NCBI RefSeq assembly: GCF_014268805.2
Contig: NZ_JABWRF020000001.1
Span: 434,001-498,000, forward strand
DNA from: Pseudomonas farsensis
Lineage (GTDB): Bacteria; Pseudomonadota; Gammaproteobacteria; Pseudomonadales; Pseudomonadaceae
Reading direction: 5' to 3'
DNA length: 64,000 nt
Notes under the pieces: model-generated
Database searches by the model: none
Told to the model about the DNA's origin: nothing
What the model saw: the letters and a program-made list of their open reading frames with translations, nothing else
Position numbers and translations under genes: made by a program
In this document: piece by piece, positions 1-9,063 of the stretch
How the letters are laid out: the number at the start of each line of letters is the position of its first letter
Position numbering within the stretch: the first letter of the stretch is position 1

Positions 1-1
1 C

Positions 2-175
2 GTCACCCTCAACCAGACCAAGGTCTGCTGTCGCCTGGCCCCGGATGTGGCATGCCGGGTGGGGGACAGCCTCGACCTGCAGTTCGACCCGGAGCGGGTG
101 CTGCTGTTCGATGCCAGCACTGGCGAGCGGCTGGACCTTTCAAGGGCCGTCAAACCCGACGCGGTCCCTGTGTAG
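2..175 (+). CDS. gtsD: Sugar ABC transporter ATP-binding protein, C-terminal end (partial)
   Basis: Only the last 57 codons are present; the gene begins outside the window. The reading frame has Pseudomonas-like codon use and ends in the motif 'FDPERVLLFDASTGERL', which fits the TOBE-type C-terminal domain of MalK/UgpC-like ATPases that energise sugar import. The position directly before oprB matches the gtsABCD-oprB glucose/mannose uptake cluster of P. putida, so gtsD is inferred from context. The stop codon TAG lies inside the first bases of a REP element. The ATP-binding motifs cannot be checked here. Confidence 0.75.
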   Translation, partial: VTLNQTKVCCRLAPDVACRVGDSLDLQFDPERVLLFDASTGERLDLSRAVKPDAVPV

Positions 176-284
176 GAGCGGCCTTGTGCCGCGAAAGGCG
201 CGCGTAGCGGGCCCACTGCCTGGGCCTCCTGCAAACCTGCCGGGGCTGCTTTGCAGCCGTTCGCGGCACAAGGCCGCTCCTGCA
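171..284. repeat. Inverted REP pair (putida 'taggagcggccttgt' family)
   Basis: The left arm at 171-198 and the right arm at 261-284 are inverted copies of the same roughly 24-base core, separated by a spacer of about 60 bases that also has partial symmetry. This is the typical P. putida extragenic palindrome. It sits between the sugar ABC ATPase and oprB and supplies the stop codon of the former. It may attenuate or stabilise the transcript between the two genes. Confidence 0.85.
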
Positions 285-344
285 GAAGAGACGATTGATA
301 CACCGTTCTGTACAACCGATAACAAGAAAAGAGGACACAAAGGG

Positions 345-1688
345 ATGGAACAGCGCAATCGCATCAGGACGCTGGGCTCGCTGGCTTTGTTGGCCATCGT
401 GGGCAGCAGTGGCGCACAGGCTGGCGAAGCTTTCTCGTCGGAGTCCAAATGGATGACCGGCGACTGGGGCGGCACTCGCACCGAGTTGCTCGACAAAGGC
501 TACGACTTCACCCTCGACTACGTCGGTGAAGTGGCCGGCAACCTCAACGGGGGCTACAACGACGACAAAACCGCACGCTACAGCGACCAGTTCGCCCTCG
601 GCGCGCACCTGGACCTGCAAAAGATCTTCGGCTGGCATGATGCCGAATTCAAACTGGCGATCACCGAGCGTAGCGGCCGAAACCTGTCCAACGACCGCAT
701 CAGCGACCCGCGTGCCGGGCAGTTCAGCTCGGTGCAGGAAGTGTGGGGGCGTGGCCAGACCTGGCGCTTGACGCAGATGTGGGTCAAGCAGAAGTACTTC
801 GACGGGGCGCTGGACGTCAAAGCCGGCCGCTTCGGCCCCGGCGAGGACTTCAACAGCTTCCCCTGCGACTTCCAGAACCTGGCGTTCTGCGGCTCGCAGG
901 TGGGCAACTGGGTGGGCGGCATCTGGTACAACTGGCCCGTCAGCCAGTGGGCGCTGCGGGTTAAATACAACATCACCCCGGAATTCTTCGTCCAGGTGGG
1001 CGCCTTCGAACAGAACCCCTCCAACCTTGAAACCGGCAATGGCTTCAAGCTCAGCGGCAGCGGCACCAAGGGCACGATCCTGCCGGTGGAAATGGTCTGG
1101 TCGCCGCAGGTCAATGGCCTGCCCGGCGAATACCGCTTGGGTTACTACTACAGCACTGCCAAGGCCGAGGATGTCTACGACGACGTCAACGGCAACCCGC
1201 AGGGCCTGACCGGTGCAGGCTTCAAGTCGCATTCGAGCAAGCATGGCTGGTGGGTGGTGGCGCAGCAGCAGGTCACCTCGCACGCCAGCGATGCCAGCCG
1301 CGGCCTGAGCCTGTTCGCCAACTTCACCGTGCACGACAAGGCCACCAACGTGGTCGACAACTACCAACAGGTGGGCATGGTCTACAAGGGCGCCTTCGAC
1401 AGCCGGCCCAAGGATGACATCGGTTTCGGCATCGCCCGCATCCACGTCAACGACGATGTGAAGAAGCGCGCCGAGCAGCTCAATGCCATCAGCGGTATCA
1501 ACGATTACGACAACCCAAGCTTCGTGCCGCTGCAGCGCACCGAGTACAACGCCGAGCTGTATTACGGCTTCCACGTCACCAACTGGCTGACCGTGCGGCC
1601 CAACCTGCAGTACATCAAGAGCCCAGGTGGCGTTGACCAGGTGGACAACGCGTTGGTCGCAGGGCTGAAGATTCAGTCGTCATTCTGA
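345..1688 (+). CDS. oprB: Carbohydrate-selective porin OprB
   Basis: This 447-residue outer-membrane porin lets glucose and related sugars cross the outer membrane and feeds the periplasmic sugar ABC system whose ATPase ends just upstream. Residues 1-26 form a signal peptide ending in a G-A-Q-A cleavage site. The mature start 'WMTGDWGGTRTELLDKGYDF' is the hallmark of the OprB family, and the protein ends in phenylalanine, as porins normally do. An in-frame extension upstream to position 45 exists but runs through the REP element and the previous gene. The ATG at 345 is followed at once by the signal peptide, so it is chosen. Confidence 0.95.
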   Translation: MEQRNRIRTLGSLALLAIVGSSGAQAGEAFSSESKWMTGDWGGTRTELLDKGYDFTLDYVGEVAGNLNGGYNDDKTARYSDQFALGAHLDLQKIFGWHDAEFKLAITERSGRNLSNDRISDPRAGQFSSVQEVWGRGQTWRLTQMWVKQKYFDGALDVKAGRFGPGEDFNSFPCDFQNLAFCGSQVGNWVGGIWYNWPVSQWALRVKYNITPEFFVQVGAFEQNPSNLETGNGFKLSGSGTKGTILPVEMVWSPQVNGLPGEYRLGYYYSTAKAEDVYDDVNGNPQGLTGAGFKSHSSKHGWWVVAQQQVTSHASDASRGLSLFANFTVHDKATNVVDNYQQVGMVYKGAFDSRPKDDIGFGIARIHVNDDVKKRAEQLNAISGINDYDNPSFVPLQRTEYNAELYYGFHVTNWLTVRPNLQYIKSPGGVDQVDNALVAGLKIQSSF

Positions 1689-1699
1689 GAAAAATTGTT

Positions 1700-1757
1700 G
1701 TAAATTTACGCCATCCATTTTCGGCCTACCGCTAACCACTGGTCTGCAGTGGTTAGC
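1700..1757. promoter_or_regulatory. Small palindrome and 10-bp hairpin between oprB and the mutarotase gene
   Basis: A perfect 10-base palindrome, gtaaatttac, lies at 1700-1709 just after oprB. A 10-bp perfect stem (arms 1731-1740 and 1748-1757, 7-base loop) follows without a T-run. The first could be an operator; the second could be a transcript-end or processing hairpin. Their roles are not established. Confidence 0.35.
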
Positions 1758-1806
1758 GCGCCGGGGTCGAGACAGCGCTATCTCAAACAACAATGAGCCT
1801 GGAACC

Positions 1807-2661
1807 ATGCCTGAACATCCGCTACATCGCTTCTTCACCACGCAACGGCCACGGCCGACGTTCGAGTGGGAGCGTTACCAGCAGCGCGATGTCCTGATCA
1901 TCGACCACCCTCGCTGCCAGGCGGTGTTCAGCCGTCAGGGCGGGCAGTTGCTGCACTTCCAGCCTGCTGGCGAAAAGCCTTGGTTGTGGTGCGCCGAACA
2001 GTGGCCGCAGGTGGGCGCTATCCGTGGCGGCGTGCCGGTGTGCTGGCCGTGGTACGGCCGCCACCCCAGCGAGGACTTGTGGCCGGCCCATGGCTGGGCA
2101 CGGCTGCTGGACTGGAAGCTGGTCGAAAGTTCTGAAGACGAAGACGGCGTGAGCCTGAAGTGGCGCCTGGACCTGTGCGACTGGCAGGTTGACCTGCACG
2201 CGCGGCTGGGGGCGAGCATGGAGCTGAGCCTGAGCACCGAGCACCAGGACAGCGAACCCTGCCAGTTGAGCCATGCGCTGCTGGCTTACTGGCGTATCAG
2301 TGACGTGTCAAAGGTAGCGCTGTCCGGGCTTGAGGATATCGAAGGCTATGACCGTCTCAACCGCCAGGCCTGCCGTGAAGACGGTGCCCTGAAACTGCGC
2401 GGCGGCTGCCAGAAGGTGTACCCCGGCACGCCCAAGGTGCAGTTGCATGACCCGGCCTGGCAGCGCGAGCTGTGCATCGATACCGGCGACAGCGACGACA
2501 CCGTGGTGTGGCACCCGGGCCGACGGCCGCTGATGGGTGTAAGCGGGCGCGAGTGCCAGGGGTTTGTCTGTGTCGAGGCGGCAAGCGGCAGCGATGCCGG
2601 CCTGAGCCTGGCGCCGGGTGAGCGCGCGCACCTGCGTTTGCAGGCGCACCGGCTCAGTTGA
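1807..2661 (+). CDS. D-hexose-6-phosphate mutarotase (YeaD-type aldose epimerase)
   Basis: This 284-residue cytosolic protein belongs to the galactose-mutarotase-like superfamily. It would interconvert the alpha and beta anomers of glucose 6-phosphate. Supporting motifs are '[11 protein letters not shown]' and '[11 protein letters not shown]' in the first half, which match the YeaD subgroup, and a downstream 'CVEAAS' stretch near the end. It lies in the glucose block, before the hexR gene that it overlaps tail-to-tail by 8 bases. A role in supplying the beta anomer used by Zwf is inferred from family and context. Confidence 0.88.
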   Translation: MPEHPLHRFFTTQRPRPTFEWERYQQRDVLIIDHPRCQAVFSRQGGQLLHFQPAGEKPWLWCAEQWPQVGAIRGGVPVCWPWYGRHPSEDLWPAHGWARLLDWKLVESSEDEDGVSLKWRLDLCDWQVDLHARLGASMELSLSTEHQDSEPCQLSHALLAYWRISDVSKVALSGLEDIEGYDRLNRQACREDGALKLRGGCQKVYPGTPKVQLHDPAWQRELCIDTGDSDDTVVWHPGRRPLMGVSGRECQGFVCVEAASGSDAGLSLAPGERAHLRLQAHRLS

Positions 2662-3526
2662 GGTCGTCGTCCTCGACGGGGTAGCGGCTGGCGTTGAGGC
2701 TTTCTTTGATTTTGCGCAGGTGCGGCTGGAAGTCCACGCCCCGGCGCAGGGTCATGCCGGTGGCCAGCACGTCGAGCACGGTGAGCTGGATGATCCGCGA
2801 GGTCATCGGCATATAAATGTCGGTGTCTTCGGGCAGCGGGATATGCAGGCTCATGCTGCAGGCCTGGGCCAATGGCGAGCCTGCTGCCGTCAGGCCCAGC
2901 ACCGAGGCGCCGTTTTCGCGGGCCACGCGCGCAACTTCGACCAGCTCGCGGGTGCGCCCGGTGTAGGAAATGATCACGAACAGGTCGCCGGTGTGCGCCA
3001 CCGAGGCCAGCATGCGCTGCATCAGCACATCGGCGTGGGCCGACACGGCAAGGTTGAAGCGGAAGAACTTGTGCTGCGCATCCAACGCCACGGGCGCCGA
3101 GGCGCCGAGGCCGAAGAAGTGGATCTGCCGGGCCTGGATCATCATGTCCACGGCGCGGCTGACCTGCTGCGGGTCGAGTTGCTGGCAGGCGCTGTCGAGC
3201 GAGGCGATGGCACTGCCGAAGATTTTCTGGGTGTAGGCTGCCGGGTCGTCGTCGGCTTCAACCGCACGGCTGACATAGGCTGCGCCGCTGGCCAGGCTTT
3301 GCGCCAGCTGTAGCTTGAGCTCGGGGTAGCCACTGACGCCGAACGAGCGGCAGAAGCGGTTGACGGTGGGTTCGCTGACCTTGGCGGCCTGGGCAAGGGC
3401 GGCGATGCTGAAGCGAGTGGCTTGTTGCGGGTTGAGCAGGATAACTTCGGCGACCTTGCGTTCGGCCTTGTTCAGCTCGTCCAGGCGGCCCTGGATTTGT
3501 TCCAGGAGGTTGCGCACGCGGTCCAT
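2654..3526 (-). CDS. hexR: HexR transcriptional regulator (RpiR/MurR family)
   Basis: The 290-residue protein has an N-terminal RpiR-type helix-turn-helix (residues about 1-75, recognition segment '[14 protein letters not shown]' near 50-63) and a SIS sugar-phosphate-binding domain from about residue 120. In pseudomonads HexR represses zwf, edd and gap operons and is released by 2-keto-3-deoxy-6-phosphogluconate, which is made in the pathway encoded next door. It is divergent from zwf-pgl-eda across a 216-base gap containing a candidate HexR operator. Confidence 0.95.
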   Translation of the reverse strand: MDRVRNLLEQIQGRLDELNKAERKVAEVILLNPQQATRFSIAALAQAAKVSEPTVNRFCRSFGVSGYPELKLQLAQSLASGAAYVSRAVEADDDPAAYTQKIFGSAIASLDSACQQLDPQQVSRAVDMMIQARQIHFFGLGASAPVALDAQHKFFRFNLAVSAHADVLMQRMLASVAHTGDLFVIISYTGRTRELVEVARVARENGASVLGLTAAGSPLAQACSMSLHIPLPEDTDIYMPMTSRIIQLTVLDVLATGMTLRRGVDFQPHLRKIKESLNASRYPVEDDDLN

Positions 3527-3661
3527 GGTGGGTGTCCTTGGGTCGGAAAGTCGGCTCGGGCAGACAGCCGGCAGTGGTAACAGCAGGCTTTTTGCAAAGT
3601 TGTCTATCGTACTGTCGCCGTGGTTGTCACACCACTTGTCTGTACGGTACGTGGGTAATGT

Positions 3662-3677
3662 TGTTGTTTTTACTACA
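3662..3677. promoter_or_regulatory. Candidate HexR operator upstream of zwf
   Basis: The 16-mer tgttgtttttactaca is a near-palindrome (TGTTGT versus the reverse complement TGTAGT). It contains TTGT-N7-ACA(T), close to the TTGT-N7/8-ACAA rule known for P. putida HexR. It lies about 65 bases before the zwf start and just upstream of a plausible -35 (ttgaaa, 3685-3690). The assignment is by motif and position. Confidence 0.65.
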
Positions 3678-3742
3678 TTGGCCCTTGAAAAACAGGGTTG
3701 AACGGGTTATTCCTAGGTTAACTTTATAAAAGAACCAACATC

Positions 3743-5212
3743 ATGGTTGCGATCAGTGTAGAACCTTGCACCTTTGCCCTGTTTGGCGCGTTGGGCGACC
3801 TGGCATTGCGCAAGCTGTTTCCGGCGCTTTACCAGCTGGACCGCGCCAATTTGCTGCACGCCGATACCCGTCTGCTGGCCTTGGCCCGCGAGGCCGGCAG
3901 TGCGCAGGCGCATCTGGACAACATCGAGGCGCACCTGCGCCGCCATGTGCCCGAGGCCGATATCGACGCCGCCTCGCTGGGCCGCTTTCTGGCGCGCCTG
4001 GACTACCTGCACCTGGACTTCGTCGAGGCCGAGGGCTACCAGGCCCTGGCCGCACAAGCCCCGGCTGATGGGCCGCTGATTGCCTACTTTGCCACGGCCG
4101 CAGCGGTGTACGGCGCGATCTGCGAGAACCTCGACAAGGTTGGCCTGGCCGCGCGCACCCGGGTGGTACTGGAAAAACCCATTGGCCACGACCTTGAGTC
4201 GTCACGCCGGGTCAACGATGCGGTGGCGCGGTTCTTCCCCGAAAGCCGGGTTTACCGCATCGACCATTACCTGGGCAAAGAGACGGTGCAAAACCTCATC
4301 GCCCTGCGCTTTGCCAACAGCCTGTTCGAAACCCAGTGGAACCAGAATTCCATCTCCCATGTGGAGATCACCGTGGCCGAGAAAGTCGGCATCGAAGGCC
4401 GCTGGGGCTATTTCGACAAGGCCGGCCAGCTGCGCGACATGATCCAGAACCACCTGTTGCAGTTGCTCTGCCTGATTGCCATGGACCCGCCGAGCGACCT
4501 GTCCGCCGACAGTATTCGTGACGAGAAGGTCAAGGTGCTCAAGGCACTGGCACCGATCACCGGCGAAGGCCTGAGCACCCGTGTGGTGCGTGGTCAGTAC
4601 ATTGCTGGCTACAGCGATGGCAAACCGGTGCCCGGTTACCTGGAAGAAGACAACGCCAACGCCCAGAGCGACACCGAAACCTTCGTTGCCCTGCGCGCCG
4701 ACATCCGCAACTGGCGCTGGTCGGGGGTGCCGTTCTATCTGCGCACCGGCAAGCGCATGCCGCAAAAACTGTCGCAGATCGTCATCCACTTCAAGGAAAC
4801 CCCGCACTACATCTTCGCCCCGGAACAGCGTTTGCAAATCGGCAACAAGCTGATCATCCGCCTGCAACCGGACGAAGGCATCTCGCTGCGGGTGATGACC
4901 AAAGAGCAGGGCCTGGACAAAGGCATGCAACTGCGCAGCGGGCCGCTGCAACTTAATTTCTCCGATACCTGGCGCAGCGCGCGGATTCCGGATGCCTACG
5001 AGCGCCTGTTGCTGGAGGTGATGCGTGGCAACCAGAACCTGTTTGTGCGCAAGGACGAGATCGAATACGCCTGGACCTGGTGCGACCAGCTGATAGCCGG
5101 CTGGAAAAACAGCGGTGAGGCGCCCAAGCCCTATGCGGCAGGTTCCTGGGGGCCGATGAGCTCGATCGCATTGATTACACGAGATGGGAGGGCCTGGTAT
5201 GGCGATATCTGA
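3743..5212 (+). CDS. zwf: Glucose-6-phosphate 1-dehydrogenase
   Basis: This 489-residue cytosolic enzyme oxidises glucose 6-phosphate to 6-phosphogluconolactone with NAD(P)+, the entry to the Entner-Doudoroff route. The nucleotide-binding loop '[14 protein letters not shown]' is at residues 14-27 (most homologs have GASGDL, so Leu replaces Ser here). EKPIGHD (144-150) and the substrate/catalytic motif RIDHYLGKE (172-180) are intact. It heads a tight zwf-pgl-eda operon and overlaps pgl by 14 bases. HexR control is expected from the divergent gene and the operator. Confidence 0.97.
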   Translation: MVAISVEPCTFALFGALGDLALRKLFPALYQLDRANLLHADTRLLALAREAGSAQAHLDNIEAHLRRHVPEADIDAASLGRFLARLDYLHLDFVEAEGYQALAAQAPADGPLIAYFATAAAVYGAICENLDKVGLAARTRVVLEKPIGHDLESSRRVNDAVARFFPESRVYRIDHYLGKETVQNLIALRFANSLFETQWNQNSISHVEITVAEKVGIEGRWGYFDKAGQLRDMIQNHLLQLLCLIAMDPPSDLSADSIRDEKVKVLKALAPITGEGLSTRVVRGQYIAGYSDGKPVPGYLEEDNANAQSDTETFVALRADIRNWRWSGVPFYLRTGKRMPQKLSQIVIHFKETPHYIFAPEQRLQIGNKLIIRLQPDEGISLRVMTKEQGLDKGMQLRSGPLQLNFSDTWRSARIPDAYERLLLEVMRGNQNLFVRKDEIEYAWTWCDQLIAGWKNSGEAPKPYAAGSWGPMSSIALITRDGRAWYGDI

Positions 5213-5912
5213 ACTGCAACTGCCGACGAACGTGACGGTACATGCGTTGGCCAATGCCAGCCAATTGGCACAGGCCCAGGCCACGGACGTTGCCGAAAGC
5301 CTGCGCCAGGCGATTGCCAGCCAAGGCCAGGCCTGCCTGGTGTTGTCCGGCGGGCGTAGCCCGGTGCCGTTTCTGGAGGCCCTTGCGCAACAGCCGCTGG
5401 ACTGGCCCAAGGTCACGGTGAGCCTGGCTGATGAGCGCTGGGTGCCAGTTGAGCACGCCGATAGCAACGCCGGCCTGCTGGCGCGTCATCTGTTCAAGGG
5501 GGCTGCGGCCAAGGCGCGCTTTATCGGGCTTTATCACCCTGCTGCCAGCCTGGGCATCGCGGCGGAGCTTGCTGATGAGGCTCTGGCGGGCTTGCCGCCT
5601 ATCGACGTGCTGGTGTTGGGCATGGGCGACGATGGCCACACCGCCTCGCTGTTCCCGGCCAGCCCCAACCTTGCCCAAGGCCTGGACCTTGCCAATCGCC
5701 GTCGCTGCCTGGCCATGCTGGCGCCAAGCGTGCCGCACCAGCGCCTGTCGATGACCCGCGCACTGCTGGCCAGCGCCGGGCTGATCGTGCTGGCCGTGCA
5801 AGGGGCGGGCAAACTCGCTACCCTGCGCGCCGCGCTGGCAGGCGACGACCTTTCCGAAATGCCGATTCGCGCCTTTCTTCACGACCCCCTGAGCATCTAC
5901 TGGTGCCCATGA
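5199..5912 (+). CDS. pgl: 6-phosphogluconolactonase
   Basis: The 237-residue enzyme hydrolyses 6-phosphogluconolactone, the Zwf product, to 6-phosphogluconate. It carries the NagB/Pgl-type phosphate loop SGGRSP (residues about 50-55), 'LADERWVP' (about 77-84) and the downstream '[14 protein letters not shown]' segment typical of Pgl. The ATG at 5199 is preceded by a purine-rich gggaggg; an earlier in-frame ATG at 5184 lacks one. The start lies inside the end of zwf, which suggests translational coupling. Confidence 0.95.
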   Translation: MAISELQLPTNVTVHALANASQLAQAQATDVAESLRQAIASQGQACLVLSGGRSPVPFLEALAQQPLDWPKVTVSLADERWVPVEHADSNAGLLARHLFKGAAAKARFIGLYHPAASLGIAAELADEALAGLPPIDVLVLGMGDDGHTASLFPASPNLAQGLDLANRRRCLAMLAPSVPHQRLSMTRALLASAGLIVLAVQGAGKLATLRAALAGDDLSEMPIRAFLHDPLSIYWCP

Positions 5913-5929
5913 GCCAAGGATCCACTGTC

Positions 5930-6604
5930 ATGACCACCCTCGAACGCCCACAGCCTTTGCTCTCGATGGCCGAGAAAGCCGCCCGTATCGATGCCATCTG
6001 CGCCAAGGCGCGGATCCTCCCGGTGATCACCATCGCCCGCGAGCAGGACATCCTGCCGCTGGCCGATGCCCTGGCTGCAGGCGGCATCCGCACCCTGGAA
6101 GTCACCCTGCGCTCCGAGCACGGCCTCAAGGCCATCCAGGTGCTGCGTGAGCAGCGCCCAGAGCTGTGCGTCGGCGCCGGCACGGTGCTTGACCGCAGCA
6201 TGTTCGCCGCTGTCGAGGCGGCCGGGGCGCAGTTCGTGGTCACCCCCGGCATTACCCCGGACATTCTGCAGGCCGGGGTGGACAGCGATATCCCGCTGCT
6301 GCCCGGCATCAGCACGCCATCGGAAATCATGCTGGGCTATGCCCTCGGTTACCGGCGTTTCAAGCTGTTCCCCGCCGAGATCAGCGGCGGCGTGGCGGCG
6401 ATCAAGGCGTTTGGCGGCCCGTTCGGTGATATTCGTTTCTGCCCAACTGGCGGGGTCAACCCTGCCAATGTACGCAACTACATGGCCCTGCCCAACGTCA
6501 TGTGCGTAGGCGGCACCTGGATGCTCGACAGCAGTTGGATCAAGAACGGTGACTGGGCGCGCATCGAGGCGTGCAGCGCCGAGGCGATGGCACTGCTGGA
6601 CTGA
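5930..6604 (+). CDS. eda: KHG/KDPG aldolase (2-dehydro-3-deoxy-phosphogluconate aldolase)
   Basis: The 224-residue class I aldolase splits KDPG into pyruvate and glyceraldehyde 3-phosphate. The Schiff-base lysine is in 'FKLFPAE' (about Lys145), and the family motifs LEVTLRS and VGAGTVL are present. The ATG at 5930 has an aaGGA box nine bases upstream. Alternative starts at 5909 (overlapping the pgl stop) and GTG 5903 are possible but less well spaced. It is the last gene of the zwf operon and is followed by a clear terminator. Confidence 0.95.
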   Translation: MTTLERPQPLLSMAEKAARIDAICAKARILPVITIAREQDILPLADALAAGGIRTLEVTLRSEHGLKAIQVLREQRPELCVGAGTVLDRSMFAAVEAAGAQFVVTPGITPDILQAGVDSDIPLLPGISTPSEIMLGYALGYRRFKLFPAEISGGVAAIKAFGGPFGDIRFCPTGGVNPANVRNYMALPNVMCVGGTWMLDSSWIKNGDWARIEACSAEAMALLD

Positions 6605-6633
6605 TCGTTTTCGTTGTGTGTTGCACGGCTTGT

Positions 6634-6661
6634 GGGGCGCTTGGTCGGCGCCCCTTTTTTT
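6634..6661 (+). terminator. Intrinsic terminator of the zwf-pgl-eda operon
   Basis: A 7-bp stem ggggcgc/gcgcccc (6634-6640 with 6648-6654) is followed by seven T residues, 30 bases after the eda stop. This is a textbook factor-independent terminator. Confidence 0.92.
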
Positions 6662-6798
6662 GTCCTCGGTTAAGCCCGCTTGCCGGCTCACTGCCTTTGC
6701 AGCGGCAAGGGCAGCCTGTCCCTCTGCGCTCGCCGGCGCCTGCGCTCTAGATTGGTGGCGGTCACTACCATTCCGATCAAGCAAGAGGACATTGGATC

Positions 6799-7635
6799 AT
6801 GAGCAACAACGCAGAGCGCATCATTGCCGGTTTCGAGCATCTTGAGACCCCCGACGAAATCGAAAATCACCTGTTCCGCAGCACCAACGGTGTAATTCCC
6901 GGCTGTTGGATCAGCGCGGATACCGTCTGCGCTGACGTGCAAATCGGTGGGCAAGGCTGGGCAACCTACAGCGTGCCGGTCATGGCCTACCTGGTCCAGG
7001 TTGAAACCATCACGGTGCCCGGCAAGGCCAAGCATCAGCAGGAAATTTCGGCAGTCGAAGGCTACAGCAACGCCTTCTACTCAAACGTGAAAACCGAGGT
7101 GGGGCTGGGCAAGGACTTTAACCCGTTCATGGGCGAAAGTGGCAGGGTCCGCAACGGCGTTACTGAAGGCATCCATGGGTCGAATGCCCGCGTTCAGAAA
7201 GTGCAGGCGAAGGACTTTAACGAAGTCATGGGCGAAAGTGGCAGGGTCCGTAACGGCGTTACTGAAGGTATACATGGGTCCAATGCTCGCGTCCACAAAG
7301 TGGAAGTGGAGGGGCCGGGTGGTTTCAGCGTCTACCAACTGCACATCGTCCATGCTCACTGCGCCACGTCGGCCGCAGACCATGCCGGGTCTTTCAAGTA
7401 CGCCAAGACCCTTGCCCGGCCGACAGAAGAGCACCCGGATCGCGTGGACCTTTACTTCATGACCTCGATTGCCACCGATACCCTCGTGCCGGTGTCTTCG
7501 GAGCACTGCGTGCCGATGTTGAGCTGGGAAGACATTCAGGAGGCTGCATTGATGAAAGGTTACGACCCTGAAACCAATGAAGGCCTGTGGTCTATCGACT
7601 ACACCGCCTGCGATAGCACAGGCGCCCAGGACTGA
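6799..7635 (+). CDS. Unrecognised 278-residue protein with an internal 33-residue tandem duplication
   Basis: I do not recognise a family. There is no signal peptide or membrane segment, so it is likely cytosolic. The striking feature is a duplicated 33-residue unit at about residues 105-170, each copy containing 'MGESGRVRNGVTEGIHGSNA'; the DNA units are 99 bases each (7111-7209 and 7210-7308). An 'aagagga' box precedes the ATG by about 9 bases. It stands alone between eda and an accessory minus-strand module, at a place where leuA would be expected to follow in a compact putida layout. This suggests an inserted gene. Confidence 0.75.
   Translation: MSNNAERIIAGFEHLETPDEIENHLFRSTNGVIPGCWISADTVCADVQIGGQGWATYSVPVMAYLVQVETITVPGKAKHQQEISAVEGYSNAFYSNVKTEVGLGKDFNPFMGESGRVRNGVTEGIHGSNARVQKVQAKDFNEVMGESGRVRNGVTEGIHGSNARVHKVEVEGPGGFSVYQLHIVHAHCATSAADHAGSFKYAKTLARPTEEHPDRVDLYFMTSIATDTLVPVSSEHCVPMLSWEDIQEAALMKGYDPETNEGLWSIDYTACDSTGAQD
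7111..7308 (+). repeat. Two in-frame 99-bp tandem repeats inside the orphan gene
   Basis: Units 7111-7209 and 7210-7308 differ at only a small number of bases, and most changes fall at the 3' end of each unit. The reading frame is preserved. The high DNA identity points to a recent duplication. Confidence 0.9.
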
Positions 7636-7715
7636 CCGCGCTGATCAGCCAAAAAAACCGGCAGGGTTTCTGAGCACGCCAAGTTTTGGGGCGCAGTTAT
7701 GTGCAGGCTTGTTCC

Positions 7716-7822
7716 GGCCTCATCGCAGGCTATCGCCAGCTCCAACAGGAATCCGAGCCAGACCTCAATATTGCTGCGGCGCTCGGTCTCTGTGGGAGCT
7801 GGCGCCAGCCTGCGATGAGGCC
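7716..7822. repeat. Inverted REP-like pair ('cctcatcgcaggct' family)
   Basis: The left arm ggcctcatcgcaggct...gccagctcc (about 7717-7742) and the right arm tgggagctggc...agcctgcgatgaggcc (about 7792-7822) are inverted copies separated by some 50 bases. The same family recurs at 30148, 45610 and 59192. It lies between the orphan gene and the convergent TelA-like gene. Confidence 0.85.
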
Positions 7823-7881
7823 AGCACTAGCTTGCGCAAAACATGGAATCTTACACGGTCAGCTTTTTTCAGCTCGGCGCG

Positions 7882-9024
7882 TTACTGCGCGGCTTTGGTC
7901 AGCAGTGCAGAGAACGCGCGCTTGGCATCCTCGACGGCGTCGGCAATTTCCTGTGCCGCTTTGCTCGACTCGGCGCGGTAGGTGGCGGTCAGGCCTTTCA
8001 TGTCGCTCTGGAAGTCCAGGGTAGCCTGGGCCAGCGCGCGCACCGACTCCACCCGCAAGGTCGAACCGTAGCTGGCTTTCATGGCCGCGCCCAGCTGCTT
8101 GTTGCCCAACTCGCCCAGGGCTTCCAGGCCCTTGTTGATACCGTCGGTGGTGGCGTTGAGGGTGTGGGTGGCTTCGGCCATGCCCTGGTTGGCCGTGAAC
8201 GACACCGCCAGGCTGGTGAGCACTACCTCGTTGGTGGCAAAGAACGACACCATGCGCTGGTACTGGCGCTCCTTGACCACATGCACCTGGCTGATGCGGG
8301 CAAACACCATCTCGGCGGTGTTGTAGCCCACGCGCAGGTCATCGGCGATGTCCTTGACGATCTGGTAGCTCTTGTCTTCGTTCTGCAGCGCCCGTACCGC
8401 TTCGTCGCGGCTCAGTTCCAGCGCGGCGCGGCTGGCGGGGTCTGCACCTTCGGCGGCCGCGACGCTGGCGTTGGCGGCGTCCAGCGCCTGGGTGCGCTCT
8501 TGCAGGGCGTTGCCGGCCAGGGCCAGCACTTGCTGTGCGTCCACTTCGGCGGTTTTCATCGCCAGGCGGAAATCCATGTACGACTCAAGAATCAGGCTTT
8601 CGCGGCGGATCTGGTCGCTGGCGGCCAGGCTGACATCCAGGTAGTGCTTGCGGATGTCCTCGAAGCGGCTCGGGATCGAGCCACGGACCATGTGCATCCA
8701 GGCCATCTTCAGGCGTTCGAGGGTATCCAGGCGGCCGTCATCCATCCACGACGCCATGGCCGCGGCATCTTCACGAATCGAGGTGAAGCTGTCGGTGATG
8801 TTCAGGTAGCGGTCGGAGATGTCCATGCCGGCGATCTGTTCACGCACGGTCTGGTTGAACAGCGTCGCCTGCTGCAACACCGCGGCGATGCCGGCGATGC
8901 GCTGGTTGTCATAGTGCGCGACCTTGTCCAGCAGCATCAGTACCGGCGCAGGTTGCGCGGGCTGGCCGAAGGAAATGCCGAGTTTGCGCAGGCCTTCGAG
9001 GGCGCGTTCGAGGTATTGGCTCAT
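7882..9024 (-). CDS. TelA-like protein (toxic-anion-resistance-like), helical, 380 aa
   Basis: The protein is predicted to be almost entirely alpha-helical, with no signal peptide or membrane segment. The C-terminal half ('SFFATNEVVLTSLAVSFTAN' about residues 250-270, followed by 'LNATTDGINKGLEALGEL') resembles the TelA/YceH family, but this is recognition by eye. It is the last gene of a three-gene minus-strand set, 39 bases after the coiled-coil gene. A near-identical start context (atgcaaggac, then ATGAGCCA) is found before the first gene's leader. Function is unknown; membrane or envelope stress is a guess from the family. Confidence 0.7.
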   Translation of the reverse strand: MSQYLERALEGLRKLGISFGQPAQPAPVLMLLDKVAHYDNQRIAGIAAVLQQATLFNQTVREQIAGMDISDRYLNITDSFTSIREDAAAMASWMDDGRLDTLERLKMAWMHMVRGSIPSRFEDIRKHYLDVSLAASDQIRRESLILESYMDFRLAMKTAEVDAQQVLALAGNALQERTQALDAANASVAAAEGADPASRAALELSRDEAVRALQNEDKSYQIVKDIADDLRVGYNTAEMVFARISQVHVVKERQYQRMVSFFATNEVVLTSLAVSFTANQGMAEATHTLNATTDGINKGLEALGELGNKQLGAAMKASYGSTLRVESVRALAQATLDFQSDMKGLTATYRAESSKAAQEIADAVEDAKRAFSALLTKAAQ

Positions 9025-9063
9025 GGGAGTCCTTGCATGAGTAGGTGTCTGGATGGGATGGGC

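Noticed and set aside
150..1574. Long minus-strand ORF opposite oprB
   Set aside because: It is the mirror of a well-supported porin gene. Its translation is low-complexity (Val/Ala/Gly-rich) with no family features, as expected from G+C-rich antisense frames.
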